A stretch of 64,000 nucleotides of DNA from Xanthostigma xanthostigma (Eukaryota > Arthropoda > Insecta > Raphidioptera > Raphidiidae): contig OY754466.1 of the NCBI GenBank assembly GCA_963575645.1, positions 44,300,001-44,364,000 on the forward strand. The letters are read 5' to 3'. The position numbers and the translations under genes were made by a program. Positions 55,458-64,000 of the stretch are shown in pieces (position 1 is the first letter of the stretch; every line of letters starts with the position of its first letter). The notes below the pieces were generated by a model that saw only the letters and a list, made by a program, of their open reading frames with translations, was not told where the DNA came from and did no database searches.

Positions 55458-56810
55458 CTAAGTTTATATTATTAATAATGCAATGATAGTGTTTAAGAAA
55501 AGCTTTCCATTTTTTTTTCTAAATTGTTTCTTATTTTTTAAAGTCAAAAGAGTTGCCTGCTGAAGAAGCACGAATCACATTATGGCCCGCCCTGTTACGT
55601 AAAAAAGTAATTTTAAAACAATACTTGAATTTTACATTATCTTAAAATAGTCACGTAGATGAAAAATATTGACGTAACCAACTCCATTAACATAGTTCTA
55701 TTTTATTCTAAAGAAACAAGTGAGCTATGACGAACAAACGTTTGCGTCATTCGGATGAAACAGTTGACAATAATTAACTTAGCTTCTACGAATTGAATGC
55801 AGCCACAGAATGTAATATAATGCATGCTGCTGCTACAGTAGAGAGACAGTTAACTACATTCATGGCAGTTATTTTGAAATGTCAAATAGTTGTTTCGTAT
55901 ACACTAGGAGCTATTATTAAATTTATTATTGTTGCAGCAACTATTTACTGCGTTATTTCTCACGTTCAATAATATAATACTCTCCAAAATTATTTTCCTT
56001 AGCTGCGCAGAAAATTGCAGTTACAAGGATAATGGGGTTTTTGGCTCTATCGAATTACAGTCTTGTCTCGCGGAGCTATGCCCCGTCCGGGAACGATAGC
56101 AGTAGAGGAGCTTTTGGCTTCACCGTATTAAAATACCAGTCTTAAACGCAATGTTTATACATTTCGAATTTTTTGTTTTGGGTCAAAAACCTTTGCGGGC
56201 TCGCGCACAACCACTCATCAAAATTTCATCGTATAATCTATGAACGGTATAGGAACGAATAGGAGACGAACAAACAAACAAACAATCATTTTTATATACA
56301 GTGTGTTCACCAATAGTGGTAACGCTGAATATTTCTTGTGTTCTGCTAAAAAAAAAGTTTATATAGTTTTTTGTTTAACTCGAAATTTGCGATTGTTAAT
56401 TGCTGAGGTATATTTTTTTGTACTTCAAACTCAATCGGAAGTACATGAATGACTTATTTTTTTACATTTTCTAAATCTTCATTTTTCCTTACAAATTCAT
56501 AAAAAATATATATACCTACCTAAGATATTATGTAAGATTTAAATTTATTTTTTCTTATTTTACTTTGTATCTTTGAAAAGTTTCGAACAATTAAAATCAA
56601 ATAAATGTCTTACTTCGTAGATTTTACAGGTGATGATATTTCACTCTTATTTCACAATTAAACGAAATCGCAAGATGTTTCATAACCCGATTACAAAGTA
56701 ATTTATGAGTATTGTTGCGAAGTTTTCTGAAGTGTGGAAAAACTACATTAGGAAAGTTCTCGGAAGTTCAGAGCAGATAATAAATGAATTGTTATTTTCT
56801 GCTGTTTTCA
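55458..56810. other. Unassigned stretch with repeat fragments
   Basis: 56025-56300 contains GGTTTTTGGCTCTATCGAAT, GACTCCG-like blocks and GAACGAATAGGAGACGAACA with (AAAC)n, resembling the end of a non-autonomous element. 56360-56500 is a diverged copy of 48378-48540. No gene. Confidence 0.35.
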
Positions 56811-56925
56811 TTAGCGTCGATTTTTTTTCTCTGTTAAAACAAAAAAGAATTAATCTCTTAACCTTTTTTAAGCACAAGGCGGTCTACTCTTTATAGTATC
56901 ATCACAGAGTTTATTGGGTTCCGTT
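56811..56925 (+). repeat. 115-bp repeat paired with 63549-63665
   Basis: ATTAGCGTCGATTTTTTTTC TCTGTTAAAACAAAAAAGAA...GTCTACTCTTTATA...ATCATCACAGAGTTTATTGG is shared in the same orientation with 63549-63665. Both copies lie next to a SWIM-type coding fragment, but those fragments are in opposite orientations. Confidence 0.65.
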
Positions 56926-57038
56926 AAATGGGCGGAGCTTTAGAAACATGGCGACGATGGGGTATAATTTTCCATAGTCCCTATAGTATAATGTGAAATT
57001 GTGAATTTTTTTAAATGCAATATAATGATAAGTATCAG

Positions 57039-57303
57039 CACAATACGCGATTGGGCTGATAAAAATCATCGAAAAAGGAAGGAAGGGGAACATGTATTTC
57101 ATGCTGGTCATATCATAAAATTAGGACTAAATTCATGTGAAACAGAACCTTCAAGTAAGTTCAATTTTAATGCTTTCTGTTTACAAACTTCCGATTTAAA
57201 AAGTAATCCACATAAAACAAAAGTAGTAAATAGAGATATTATATTAATGCAGTGTTAATGAACGTTGCAAACATATTATTGAAACATTACTTTATTGCAA
57301 CAG
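57039..57303 (+). pseudogene. Exon of a SWIM-zinc-finger-type gene, decayed
   Basis: The frame from a possible acceptor (AGTATCAG at 57031-57038) reads TIRDWADKNHRKRKEG, then EHVFHAGHIIKLGLNS and AFCLQTSDLKSNPHKTKVV, ending ILMQC. In the next frame CKHIIETLLYCN follows, then a perfect donor CAACAG/GTAAGT at 57298-57309. The order (A)GHII.CG..., LCLQTS.LK..PHE, then C.C...CKH....LLYC is how I remember arthropod proteins with a SWIM zinc finger (CxCxnCxH) that often also carry a YqaJ-like nuclease domain. Between the Cys at 57253 and the CKH at 57266 only ten bases remain where about eight or nine codons are expected, so the zinc finger is damaged and the frame shifted. A second fragment is at 63405-63545. 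The family call is from memory, not a search. Confidence 0.5.
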
Positions 57304-57729
57304 GTAAGTTCCTAACCTAAAAATCGTCTTTTGTCTAAATGTATGTTCAGTTTGAAGTTAACTTTACTTTTTTTCTATCAAAAGTTTTCAATATTAAGAC
57401 TACTGAATTTACTAAAACTTCGTAAGTTATTATTAATTAATTTCATTTATTTTCTTTCCATTTTTTTCCATTCGTATTTTGAAAATATTATACGCTACAA
57501 ATACCTATTAAAATTCTAAAATGTTTTGTTTCCTACCCTGAAACTGGCCCTGCCAAGTTGGGTAGGAAAACTTACATATTATAATGACATTTATAAAAAT
57601 AATATGTAAAATTAAGTAAAATAAATCATATTCATATTCAATATAATATCTACTTACTTGGTAAAATATTTAACCATCTGCATTAAAATGACGTGGTTTA
57701 TTCCTTAAAAATTTGCAGATTCCAAATTT
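57304..57729. other. Unassigned AT-rich stretch
   Basis: If the preceding exon is real this would be its intron. Nothing else is recognised. Confidence 0.3.
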
Positions 57730-57874
57730 ATTCAACGCTTTTTATTATTATAATAAAAAAATTCACGAACAACAGTACGGATTCACAGCACGATTCATAA
57801 TCATGTTTACCTGATTATAGTTGTAGGTTTCGCCGCCAGATAGAGTAGTCCATATAAAGGATCCCAATACTCAA
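57730..57874 (+). repeat. 145-bp direct repeat, left copy
   Basis: ATTCAACGCTTTTTATTATT...GCCAGATAGAGTAGTCCATA...CCCAATACTCAA is repeated at 58375-58519 with about 7 differences. Between the copies, GTTCAACTCATGCGCGTTAT and its near-inverse ATAACGCGCAATTGTTGAAT (57899 and 58270) form inverted arms. It is a tandem duplication with a 645-bp period or a small element with direct terminal repeats; there is no target duplication and no coding content. Confidence 0.75.
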
Positions 57875-58374
57875 AACATAATAAGTCATTTATTAATTTG
57901 TTCAACTCATGCGCGTTATTCATGTTTTATCATGCCTAAAAACCGAACCCTAAATAGCCATTTACCGACTGATGACAATTACTTGTCATAACTCAATGAA
58001 GATTCCTACTAGCTCGGCCATTGTGGAGTAATGAAAATAAACGTAATTATTTTCTGAGTCGTAACGAAATAGTAGGTAACAACAACTCCGTTGTTACCCA
58101 TTGAGACTAAAATTGAGAGGCCGAATGTTTTCGACATGGAGTTTATTCATAACCGGCTAACCTCAAACCAAAACATTGAATCGTGCTGTTTGGTGCTGTT
58201 AGTATTGACAGTTTTTTTTATAAAGAAATAAATAGATATTTACAACATCTCATTATAATTAAAACATGAATAACGCGCAATTGTTGAATAAAATTATGAG
58301 CGCAACTTGTAGGCTAAGTCATGACCTGTCAGCGCGATGAATGACTTAGACTACTAGTTACGCCAATAACTATT

Positions 58375-58519
58375 ATTCAACGCTTTTTATTATTATAATA
58401 AAAAAAGTCACGATTAACAGTACGGATTCACAACACGATTCATAATCATGTTTACCTGATTATAGTTGTAAGTTTCACCGCCAGATAGAGTAGTCCATAT
58501 AAAGGATCCCAATACTCAA
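58375..58519 (+). repeat. 145-bp direct repeat, right copy
   Basis: Same orientation as 57730-57874. See that entry for the arrangement. Confidence 0.75.
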
Positions 58520-59337
58520 TCTAGAATATTATATGGTTGAAGTTATATGTTCGCCGAATTATTATCTTTATATATAAAATATTTTTTTTACATTTATGAC
58601 ATTCAGGATGAACATGGGCTATATATTATCGCGTTAAAATAAAAGCGCTTTTCGTGGGGACGCGTCGCATAAAGAAGTAAGACTTTCAAGCCCACAGTCA
58701 ACACACTTAATACAAATAAAACCACATATCCGATAGCTACCGTAATTGGAAAGTTAATAAATTGCTAAAACTTGTAACAAAATGATTGCAAATTTTAATT
58801 GCGTTTAGAAACTACTCTATGTCGATGAATGTCCATGGAATAAGTTACACAATTTCTAAAAGTTAGATTTCAGAGTCATCCAAAGTTAATTAAATGGAAA
58901 TTTTAATGGTCACAACTATATTCTTTAATGACGTATTTAAAATATGAAAACTGCTCTGAATGCAAATAACACCGAGCTTCATCCATCATTTTATTGCAAA
59001 GCTAACGACTTTGTGATTATTATATTCAAAATCTCTCTTTTCAACAGAAAACTCATAAATTACCTTTGAAATATAAAATAATGATCTGAATAATACAGAT
59101 TAAGGACAACGCTGAAATTGATGGACACATGATATTTTCAATTTTTAGTGTATTTGGCATATAGCTATCAGCTTCGGTCGGATGGCGAGGCCTAGAGAGC
59201 GAACCAACATTCATAGCCTTATGAGCAATTTGGCACCGCATTTTTGGAAATGCTTCTATATATATTATATATGTCTACCTATATTTATAGGTATAAGGAT
59301 GGTTTTTAGAGGTTAAAAATATTTTTGAGAAAAAATA
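58520..59337. other. Unassigned stretch with a Helitron fragment
   Basis: 58607-58685 (ATTATCGCGTTAAAATAAAA GCGCTTTTCGTGGGGAC) matches the 5' part of the Helitron at 41436. The rest is unrecognised. Confidence 0.4.
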
Positions 59338-59668
59338 TGGAAAAAAATTGCAGAATCGTTTCAAAATTAACAGTTAACCTTTCAGTAAGAATTATAATAT
59401 ATACTGCCAAAATTTTAATAATATCGGCCCGACAGGTCCGGACTTACAAATTTTATGAAAGCTTGTTTACGGATATGGATTTACTTACTGAAGGGTGTAT
59501 TTAATTAGTTAAAGACGTTGAATTAATATTATTATTGAAATTAGGAAAAAAGTATTTTTAACGAATGTATTACGAGGTAAAATTTTTTAATTTCTCCAAA
59601 AACAAAAATAAGTTTACATAATAAAGCCATAATGCCTGTATTAGCAAATAAATTATATTGTCGGCAAA
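59338..59668 (+). repeat. Repeat paired with 8831-9171
   Basis: Same orientation and landmarks (CGGCCCGACAGGTCCGGACT TACAAATTTTATG, TATATTGTCGGCA). It ends at the same GTCGGCA point as its partner. Confidence 0.6.
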
Positions 59669-60090
59669 TTAATTACGATTTTTCATGCCCGACGTATTTT
59701 TGTTCATTTAAATTATAGTTTTTTGTACCTAGTAAGTTTTCAACTTAAAACAACAACCAAAATTACATAGGTACAGTTTAGATTAGCCGGTACCGCTGGA
59801 ATCTCCTTAAATATATAATATAATATAATAATATTCAAATTTAACTTCATGTTTTGGAACATAAAACTTCTATTGAAGAAGTTAACTTCTTCGCTATAAT
59901 ATAATAGTTAGAAGTGAATAACAAATAACAATAGATAAACGCAATGTGGTTTGTTGTCAGATTGTTAGTAAACTTATAGTTTAGAGTTAGTTCCATAAAG
60001 TAGAAAGGCTATAGACTTGTCATAACTCGGAGGCTGTAGCTTTAGTTTCAAATAAAAGATGACATTTTATTATTTTTACATAAGCATACC
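59669..60090. other. Unassigned AT-rich stretch
   Basis: No gene or repeat border is recognised. Confidence 0.35.
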
Positions 60091-60120
60091 TAATTAGTAT
60101 AACCATTGGTATTTCTACCT

Positions 60121-60155
60121 AACGTTTCGTCTATAACTGCGGTAGACATTATCAA
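60121..60155 (-). ncRNA. Hammerhead-like ribozyme motif H9 (U3-A8 type)
   Basis: Minus strand: TTGATAA, an extra U, perfect stem II GTCTA/TAGAC, GAAAC, NUH = GUU. Stem I GCCT/AGGT (one G-U pair) lies at 60156-60159 and 60117-60120. Confidence 0.6.
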
Positions 60156-60228
60156 AGGCGACCATAAAAGACGGAATACTTACTCGTGAGAAGCCTAGAA
60201 GGACACTTTGCCCGCTACCACATCGCCT

Positions 60229-60263
60229 TTGATAATGTCTACCACAGTTGTAGACAAAACGTC
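60229..60263 (+). ncRNA. Hammerhead-like motif H10, altered core
   Basis: Plus-strand partner of H9: TTGATAA, extra U, stem II GTCTA/TAGAC, then AAAAC where GAAAC is expected, NUH = GUC; stem I GCCT/AGGT. G12 is the general base of the hammerhead, so this copy is probably inactive. Confidence 0.45.
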
Positions 60264-60350
60264 AGGTAGAAATACCAATGGACTACGGCATACAAGCCCA
60301 GAAACCAAGAAACAACACCGGCCGTGAAAGCCTACACATTAATTAGTATA

Positions 60351-61546
60351 AAAATTACGGTTTCGTTTGAAAAAATCTGTTTTACTATTATAGCAAGCAT
60401 TTTGTAGGCTTTTTGAAAAGCTATTGAAAAATAGATCCGATCTTCAGAAAACGTTTTTCAAATCTTATTTTAACATTCAATATCATCCTTTTTAACGAGC
60501 CAGGATATAAGATGTAATACTTTTCAAAACAAAAATCATAATATAAAGCAAGGGATGTTTTGATCTAAGCGACATACGCGCGTACAAAAGAGCCCCTGGC
60601 TGTTCTTACGTCATAAATTCACGCGTCAATAAATCGTTTCGTCGAAGAAATTCATGAATACTAACGTATTTAATATCATATATCATGTGTACTAATAAAA
60701 ACGATCCAGTTTAAATATTCGGGCATAGCTGCACAATATTTTGTATCTAATAGAAAATTGACTATTTAAAGCTGCATCTACATCTACATTAGATCCGTAT
60801 TTCTCCCGAGTCAACGTCGGCCAACATCGGACGACATCGGAAGAAAAGCTCCAAGATTATGCCTACATATTGAAAAGGGAAGCCCGATACGACAAGAAAC
60901 GATGACAAAATTGCTTTGTCCTCATAACTATGTCCACCTTTCGTTCAAGTTAGTTTCTACAGATACGTTTTGATGGCGTCATCTGTCAGTCGATGTCTTC
61001 AAATAGCAGATACTGCCTAAAAACGTGACTTCCATTCGAAGAAAGATCTCAAGTCGCGCCTAAAAAGTTTTACTTCAAAATTCATGTCACTTCCCAATTT
61101 CGCATAAAATGTCCTTGTCTTCAGAGTCGAAATTAAAATTAATTTAAATATCCCGAAAAGAATCTATAAAATGTCATGAGCGGATACGCACCTCATATCA
61201 TCAAGAGAAGTCTCTTTTTTCCCACTGCAGTTCATATCAAACGGTTATCGAGATAATTAAGGGAGGGGGCCGTTTTTTTTGCAACGCATGATATATATTT
61301 TTTCACAACAAAAAGTTTATAGTGAAAAGATGAAAGAAAACTTCAATACTTAGAAGTTAGAATATATAGATTTTTGTGTGTATGTATTTCTTAAATCTCC
61401 TGGAGTTTTTATAAAACTAACTGTAAAATTTAATGTTTTTACAATATATTATACGCAATGTAACAGAAAATAGTTGAGAGAAAGCCTAAAAATAAAAGAA
61501 ACGTCTTTAATGTCGTAATTGATAAAACTAAATCATATGCAACAAA
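60351..61546. other. Unassigned stretch with dispersed repeat piece at 60945-61085
   Basis: About 60945-61010 is the inverse of the repeat at 3590-3650 (GACGCCATCAAAACGTATCT GTAGAAAC-type). A GTTTTACTTCAAAA block follows at 61066. No gene. Confidence 0.35.
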
Positions 61547-62260
61547 TTTTTGACGTGATAACGTCTTATAAATTGATGAAAACACCAGCCGCACGCACGA
61601 AAAAGTGTAAGGCCGTAACGTTCCGTAACGTTCCGCCTGACCCTGTGCGTACAAGCGAGAGCGCATTATAAGCGATAGAGAAGCACGATCGGCGTCGGCT
61701 TGTACGCATTTCACTCTTCTCGCGTGACGTCAGAGAGTAGTGTGCGTTCAACATGTTTTTCGGCTGTTCCAGCGAAAGCTACATCTGACAGATGGCCTTT
61801 GTTTTATAAACCGTGGAAATTAAGACTTAAAATCAAGATATCTAATAAAAATGTCATAAATTATCGAATTTTTAAAGCAATTTTTCAGATAATACATCGT
61901 TATTTGTTCGTTTTTGCACGGATATTTTTTGTGTCATATAATTATTACCGATTCATCCAAGCCAAAGTTTACCTGAACGCACGATAATGGCATGTATCAA
62001 AAACAAATCTTCATGACAGCAGATAAATTATACGGTTTGTTAACAAATATATATAATATATATATTCTTTTAAATGTCTTTTATAATTGCTTAAAAATAT
62101 GTATTTTGCTTTGGTTGATCAAATTATTAGTCGGTAAAAATATAGTTTGACAGCTACTAAAATTTAGGTTATGTATTATTAAACATGATATTCGAGCGAA
62201 ATACGTTATCACGTAAAACTATCGTCCGTAAACCGACTTTACAGACAACCAATTTTTTTT
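61547..62260 (+). repeat. Dispersed repeat with GTGATAACG termini, copy 3
   Basis: AAATTTTTGACGTGATAACG to AGTCGG...ACAGACAACC, same orientation as 31629-32631. The middle is unlike the other copies, so only about 90 bp at each end is shared. Confidence 0.6.
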
Positions 62261-62800
62261 TTATTAACTATTTTCCACTAAATGATTGACAATGGCTATG
62301 CATCCCATTTGTTTCAGTGACTTTTAGGAAAATAGATTTTAATAGTTATTTTTTCTGTTTTTACAAGAAGACATTCGAGCGTACCGAGTTTGCCTTGAAC
62401 ACAATCGATCTAGGTAAATAAATATAAAAAAACGAGTGTGCTTTAAACCACAGACTGAAGTAAAACTTCTTTAGTTCCATCTAAATGTATGTATAATAAT
62501 AATAATAATAATAATTAATAGTTAACTTTATTGTTAGCAGAATATATGTTTATATATGAATAATATATACATGTATATACATACCTATACATATATTATG
62601 TATATAAAATTGTTCAGAAACGAAATGAAATTACGAAATAATCAAAAAATCACCGCTGGCAAACTCGCTAGCAAACGAACTACTGACTGAGTTATATTGC
62701 ACTGGCTATGAGAGGAAGAGAGAAAGAAATTGTTCGCGCGCGCTGCTCTCTTGCTCCTACAGTGTGATACAGACAATAGGCCTGCACTGTGTCTTAGATA
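62261..62800. other. Unassigned stretch with Helitron fragment and (AAT)n
   Basis: 62423-62475 matches the GTGTGCTTTA...GAAGTAAAACTTC segment of the left window edge. (AAT)n lies near 62497-62515. No gene. Confidence 0.4.
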
Positions 62801-62921
62801 TACGAAACATAACTGGCTATGATCACACTTTTCGTAACGCTCCGAAACGTAACTGGCTATGATCACACTTTTCGTAACGCTACGCAACGTATATGGCTAT
62901 GATCACTTTTTTCGTAAGGCT
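62801..62921 (+). repeat. 40-bp tandem repeat, three units
   Basis: TGGCTATGATCACACTTTTC GTAACGCTCCGAAACGTAAC repeats at 62814, 62854 and 62894 with few changes. It stands next to a Helitron-like block (62935-62985), so it may be an internal repeat of that element. The minus-strand 81-codon frame here is a repeat artefact. Confidence 0.85.
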
Positions 62922-63404
62922 CTCGTCACGCATTCACCAGCTTACTCCCCAAGTCAAGCGTGCGTAAAGAAGTTTTACTTTGAAAACATGTTTCTTTTGC
63001 GCGTTCAAGAGACTCGGCGCAAATTCACCAACAAAGCAAAATAATTTTACAAGTTTTCAATATATTCCGTGCATGAAGAACTAAAACCGGTTAAAATTGA
63101 ATATTTATAATGTAGGTAATATTTCATGCACGTAACTATATTTAACACTCATATCATGTCTCACCGTTATTAGTTATATGAAAACAAATGACGAGAGAGT
63201 AATTATAAACATAGAATATGAGACGACATCCACTCAACAAAACAACAGCTAGACTAGTCTAGTGGGTGCTTATTACACCAGCAAGCTGAAGAATCGCTCT
63301 TCAAAGTTATACAGTGTGATTAAAACAAAGCGTTAAAAGCGAAGGACTCAAATCTGTTGCCAAATGGCAGAATCGCAATGACTATTTTATTTCATGTAAA
63401 TTAT

Positions 63405-63545
63405 TCTTTAAATCGGAAGTTTGTAAACAGAATGCATTAAAATTCACCTTACTTGAAGGTTCTGTTTCACATTTTTTTTTTCTAATTTTATAATATGATC
63501 GGCTTTAAATACAAATTCCCGTTCGAAAAAATTCCTTTTTCGATG
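63405..63545 (-). pseudogene. Fragment of the same SWIM-type coding sequence
   Basis: Minus strand: NHRKRNFFEREFVFKADHII KLE, then in another frame FCLQTSDLKNNLHEIK, matching the exon at 57039-57303. The middle carries a run of A and a frame change. It is a second decayed copy in opposite orientation, followed by the shared 115-bp repeat (63549-63665). Confidence 0.5.
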
Positions 63546-63665
63546 ATTTTCATTAGCGTCGAGTTTTTCTCTCTGTTAAAACAAAAAAGAATTATTCTGA
63601 ACATATTTTAAGCACTAGGGCTGTCTACTCTTTATATACTTAGTATCATCACAGAGTTTATTGGA

Positions 63666-64000
63666 AGGTAGTATGAGCACCAAGGCTATTTTAAATAAAA
63701 GGCTTGATTTTTTTTAAATTGAAGTTGGACTCAGTCTAAATCAATTCTGAAAATTTTAGGGGATTTTCCCGACTATTTAAATAAATAAATGACTTCAAAA
63801 GTAGGCATATTTAACATTGGCTTTATGGTAAAACGGTAGATAGATGATATGTTTTCATTGATTTCTCCAAAACTAGTCAGTGGAAATTAAAAAAAAAACT
63901 ATTTAAATTAAAATTAAAACCTTAATAAATTATTGAAAACAAAAAAAACCCGTTGTGCCCGACTAATTAAAAAGATATTTAATTAAAAAGATTAAATATC
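63666..64000. other. Unassigned AT-rich stretch at the window edge
   Basis: No gene or repeat border is recognised. Confidence 0.35.

Larger units (their letters stand above)
60102..60339. mobile_element. 238-bp hammerhead retroelement with two inverted motifs, family 5
   Basis: An exact 11-bp duplication TAATTAGTATA (60091-60101 and 60340-60350). The left part CCATTGGTATTTCTACCTAA CGTTTCG is the inverse of CGTCAGGTAGAAATACCAATGG at about 60261-60282, so a ribozyme-like motif occurs once on each strand. The right tail, GACTACGGCATACAAGCCCA GAAACCAAGAAACA, extends beyond the inverted part. Confidence 0.8.

Noticed and set aside
57820-57845. GGTTTCGCCGCC on the plus strand (GGCGGCGAAACC inverse) as a hammerhead 3' half
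   Set aside because: The upstream core box is missing and no stem II forms.
57730-58519. Direct repeats as long terminal repeats of a small retroelement
   Set aside because: No TG...CA ends, primer-binding site, polypurine tract or target duplication is visible; I list them only as direct repeats.
62840-62870. GCTCCGAAACGTAAC as another hammerhead motif
   Set aside because: No CUGANGA-like box or stem II upstream at the required distance; it is part of the 40-bp tandem repeat.

Overview
The window is gene-poor, AT-rich arthropod-type nuclear DNA, most likely from an insect with a large, repeat-laden genome. Lep1-type Helitrons (ends TCTATACTAA and CCGCTAG, target A^T), many hAT and mariner-type MITEs and Penelope-like ribozyme elements support this. 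Lepidoptera is plausible because Lep1 Helitrons were first described there, but this is inference. There is no rRNA gene, no functional tRNA gene, no CRISPR array and no complete host gene.

Layout. 1-8.8 kb: MITEs, one dispersed repeat family and unassigned AT-rich DNA. 8.8-20.3 kb: dense nested insertions of hAT elements with 8-bp target duplications, long-TIR MITEs, ribozyme retroelements and a 119-bp tandem array, ending in a CpG-rich island near 18 kb. 20.3-35.3 kb: MITEs, foldbacks, two Lep1-like Helitrons that carry a tRNA-Lys-like segment, and ribozyme elements. 35-43.4 kb: hAT and mariner MITEs, one well-supported host exon (40360-40552, minus strand) and a complete small Helitron. 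43.4-50.5 kb: foldbacks, a third Lep1-like Helitron and three more ribozyme elements. 51.1-54.1 kb: a LINE whose endonuclease/reverse-transcriptase ORF is still open over 966 codons. 54.2-55.5 kb: a short palindrome and a 1.08-kb foldback. 56.8-64 kb: two decayed copies of a SWIM-zinc-finger-type coding segment, direct repeats, an inverted pair of ribozyme motifs and tandem repeats.

The most striking content is a set of very short (147-280 bp) retroelements carrying a hammerhead-ribozyme-like motif: a CUGANGA-like box, stem II, GAAAC and a NUH triplet. I find nine good motifs, one altered one and one remnant. Eight of the host elements are bounded by direct target duplications of 11-14 bp. 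At least four sequence families are present, three of them with the core C3-G8 pair replaced by U3-A8. Every motif has exactly one extra nucleotide between the core box and stem II. No autonomous Penelope-like reverse transcriptase lies in the window, so these elements would have to be mobilised in trans.

All matches, pairings and duplications were read by eye. Coordinates of repeat edges are good to a few bases where a target duplication is given and to about 10-30 bases elsewhere.
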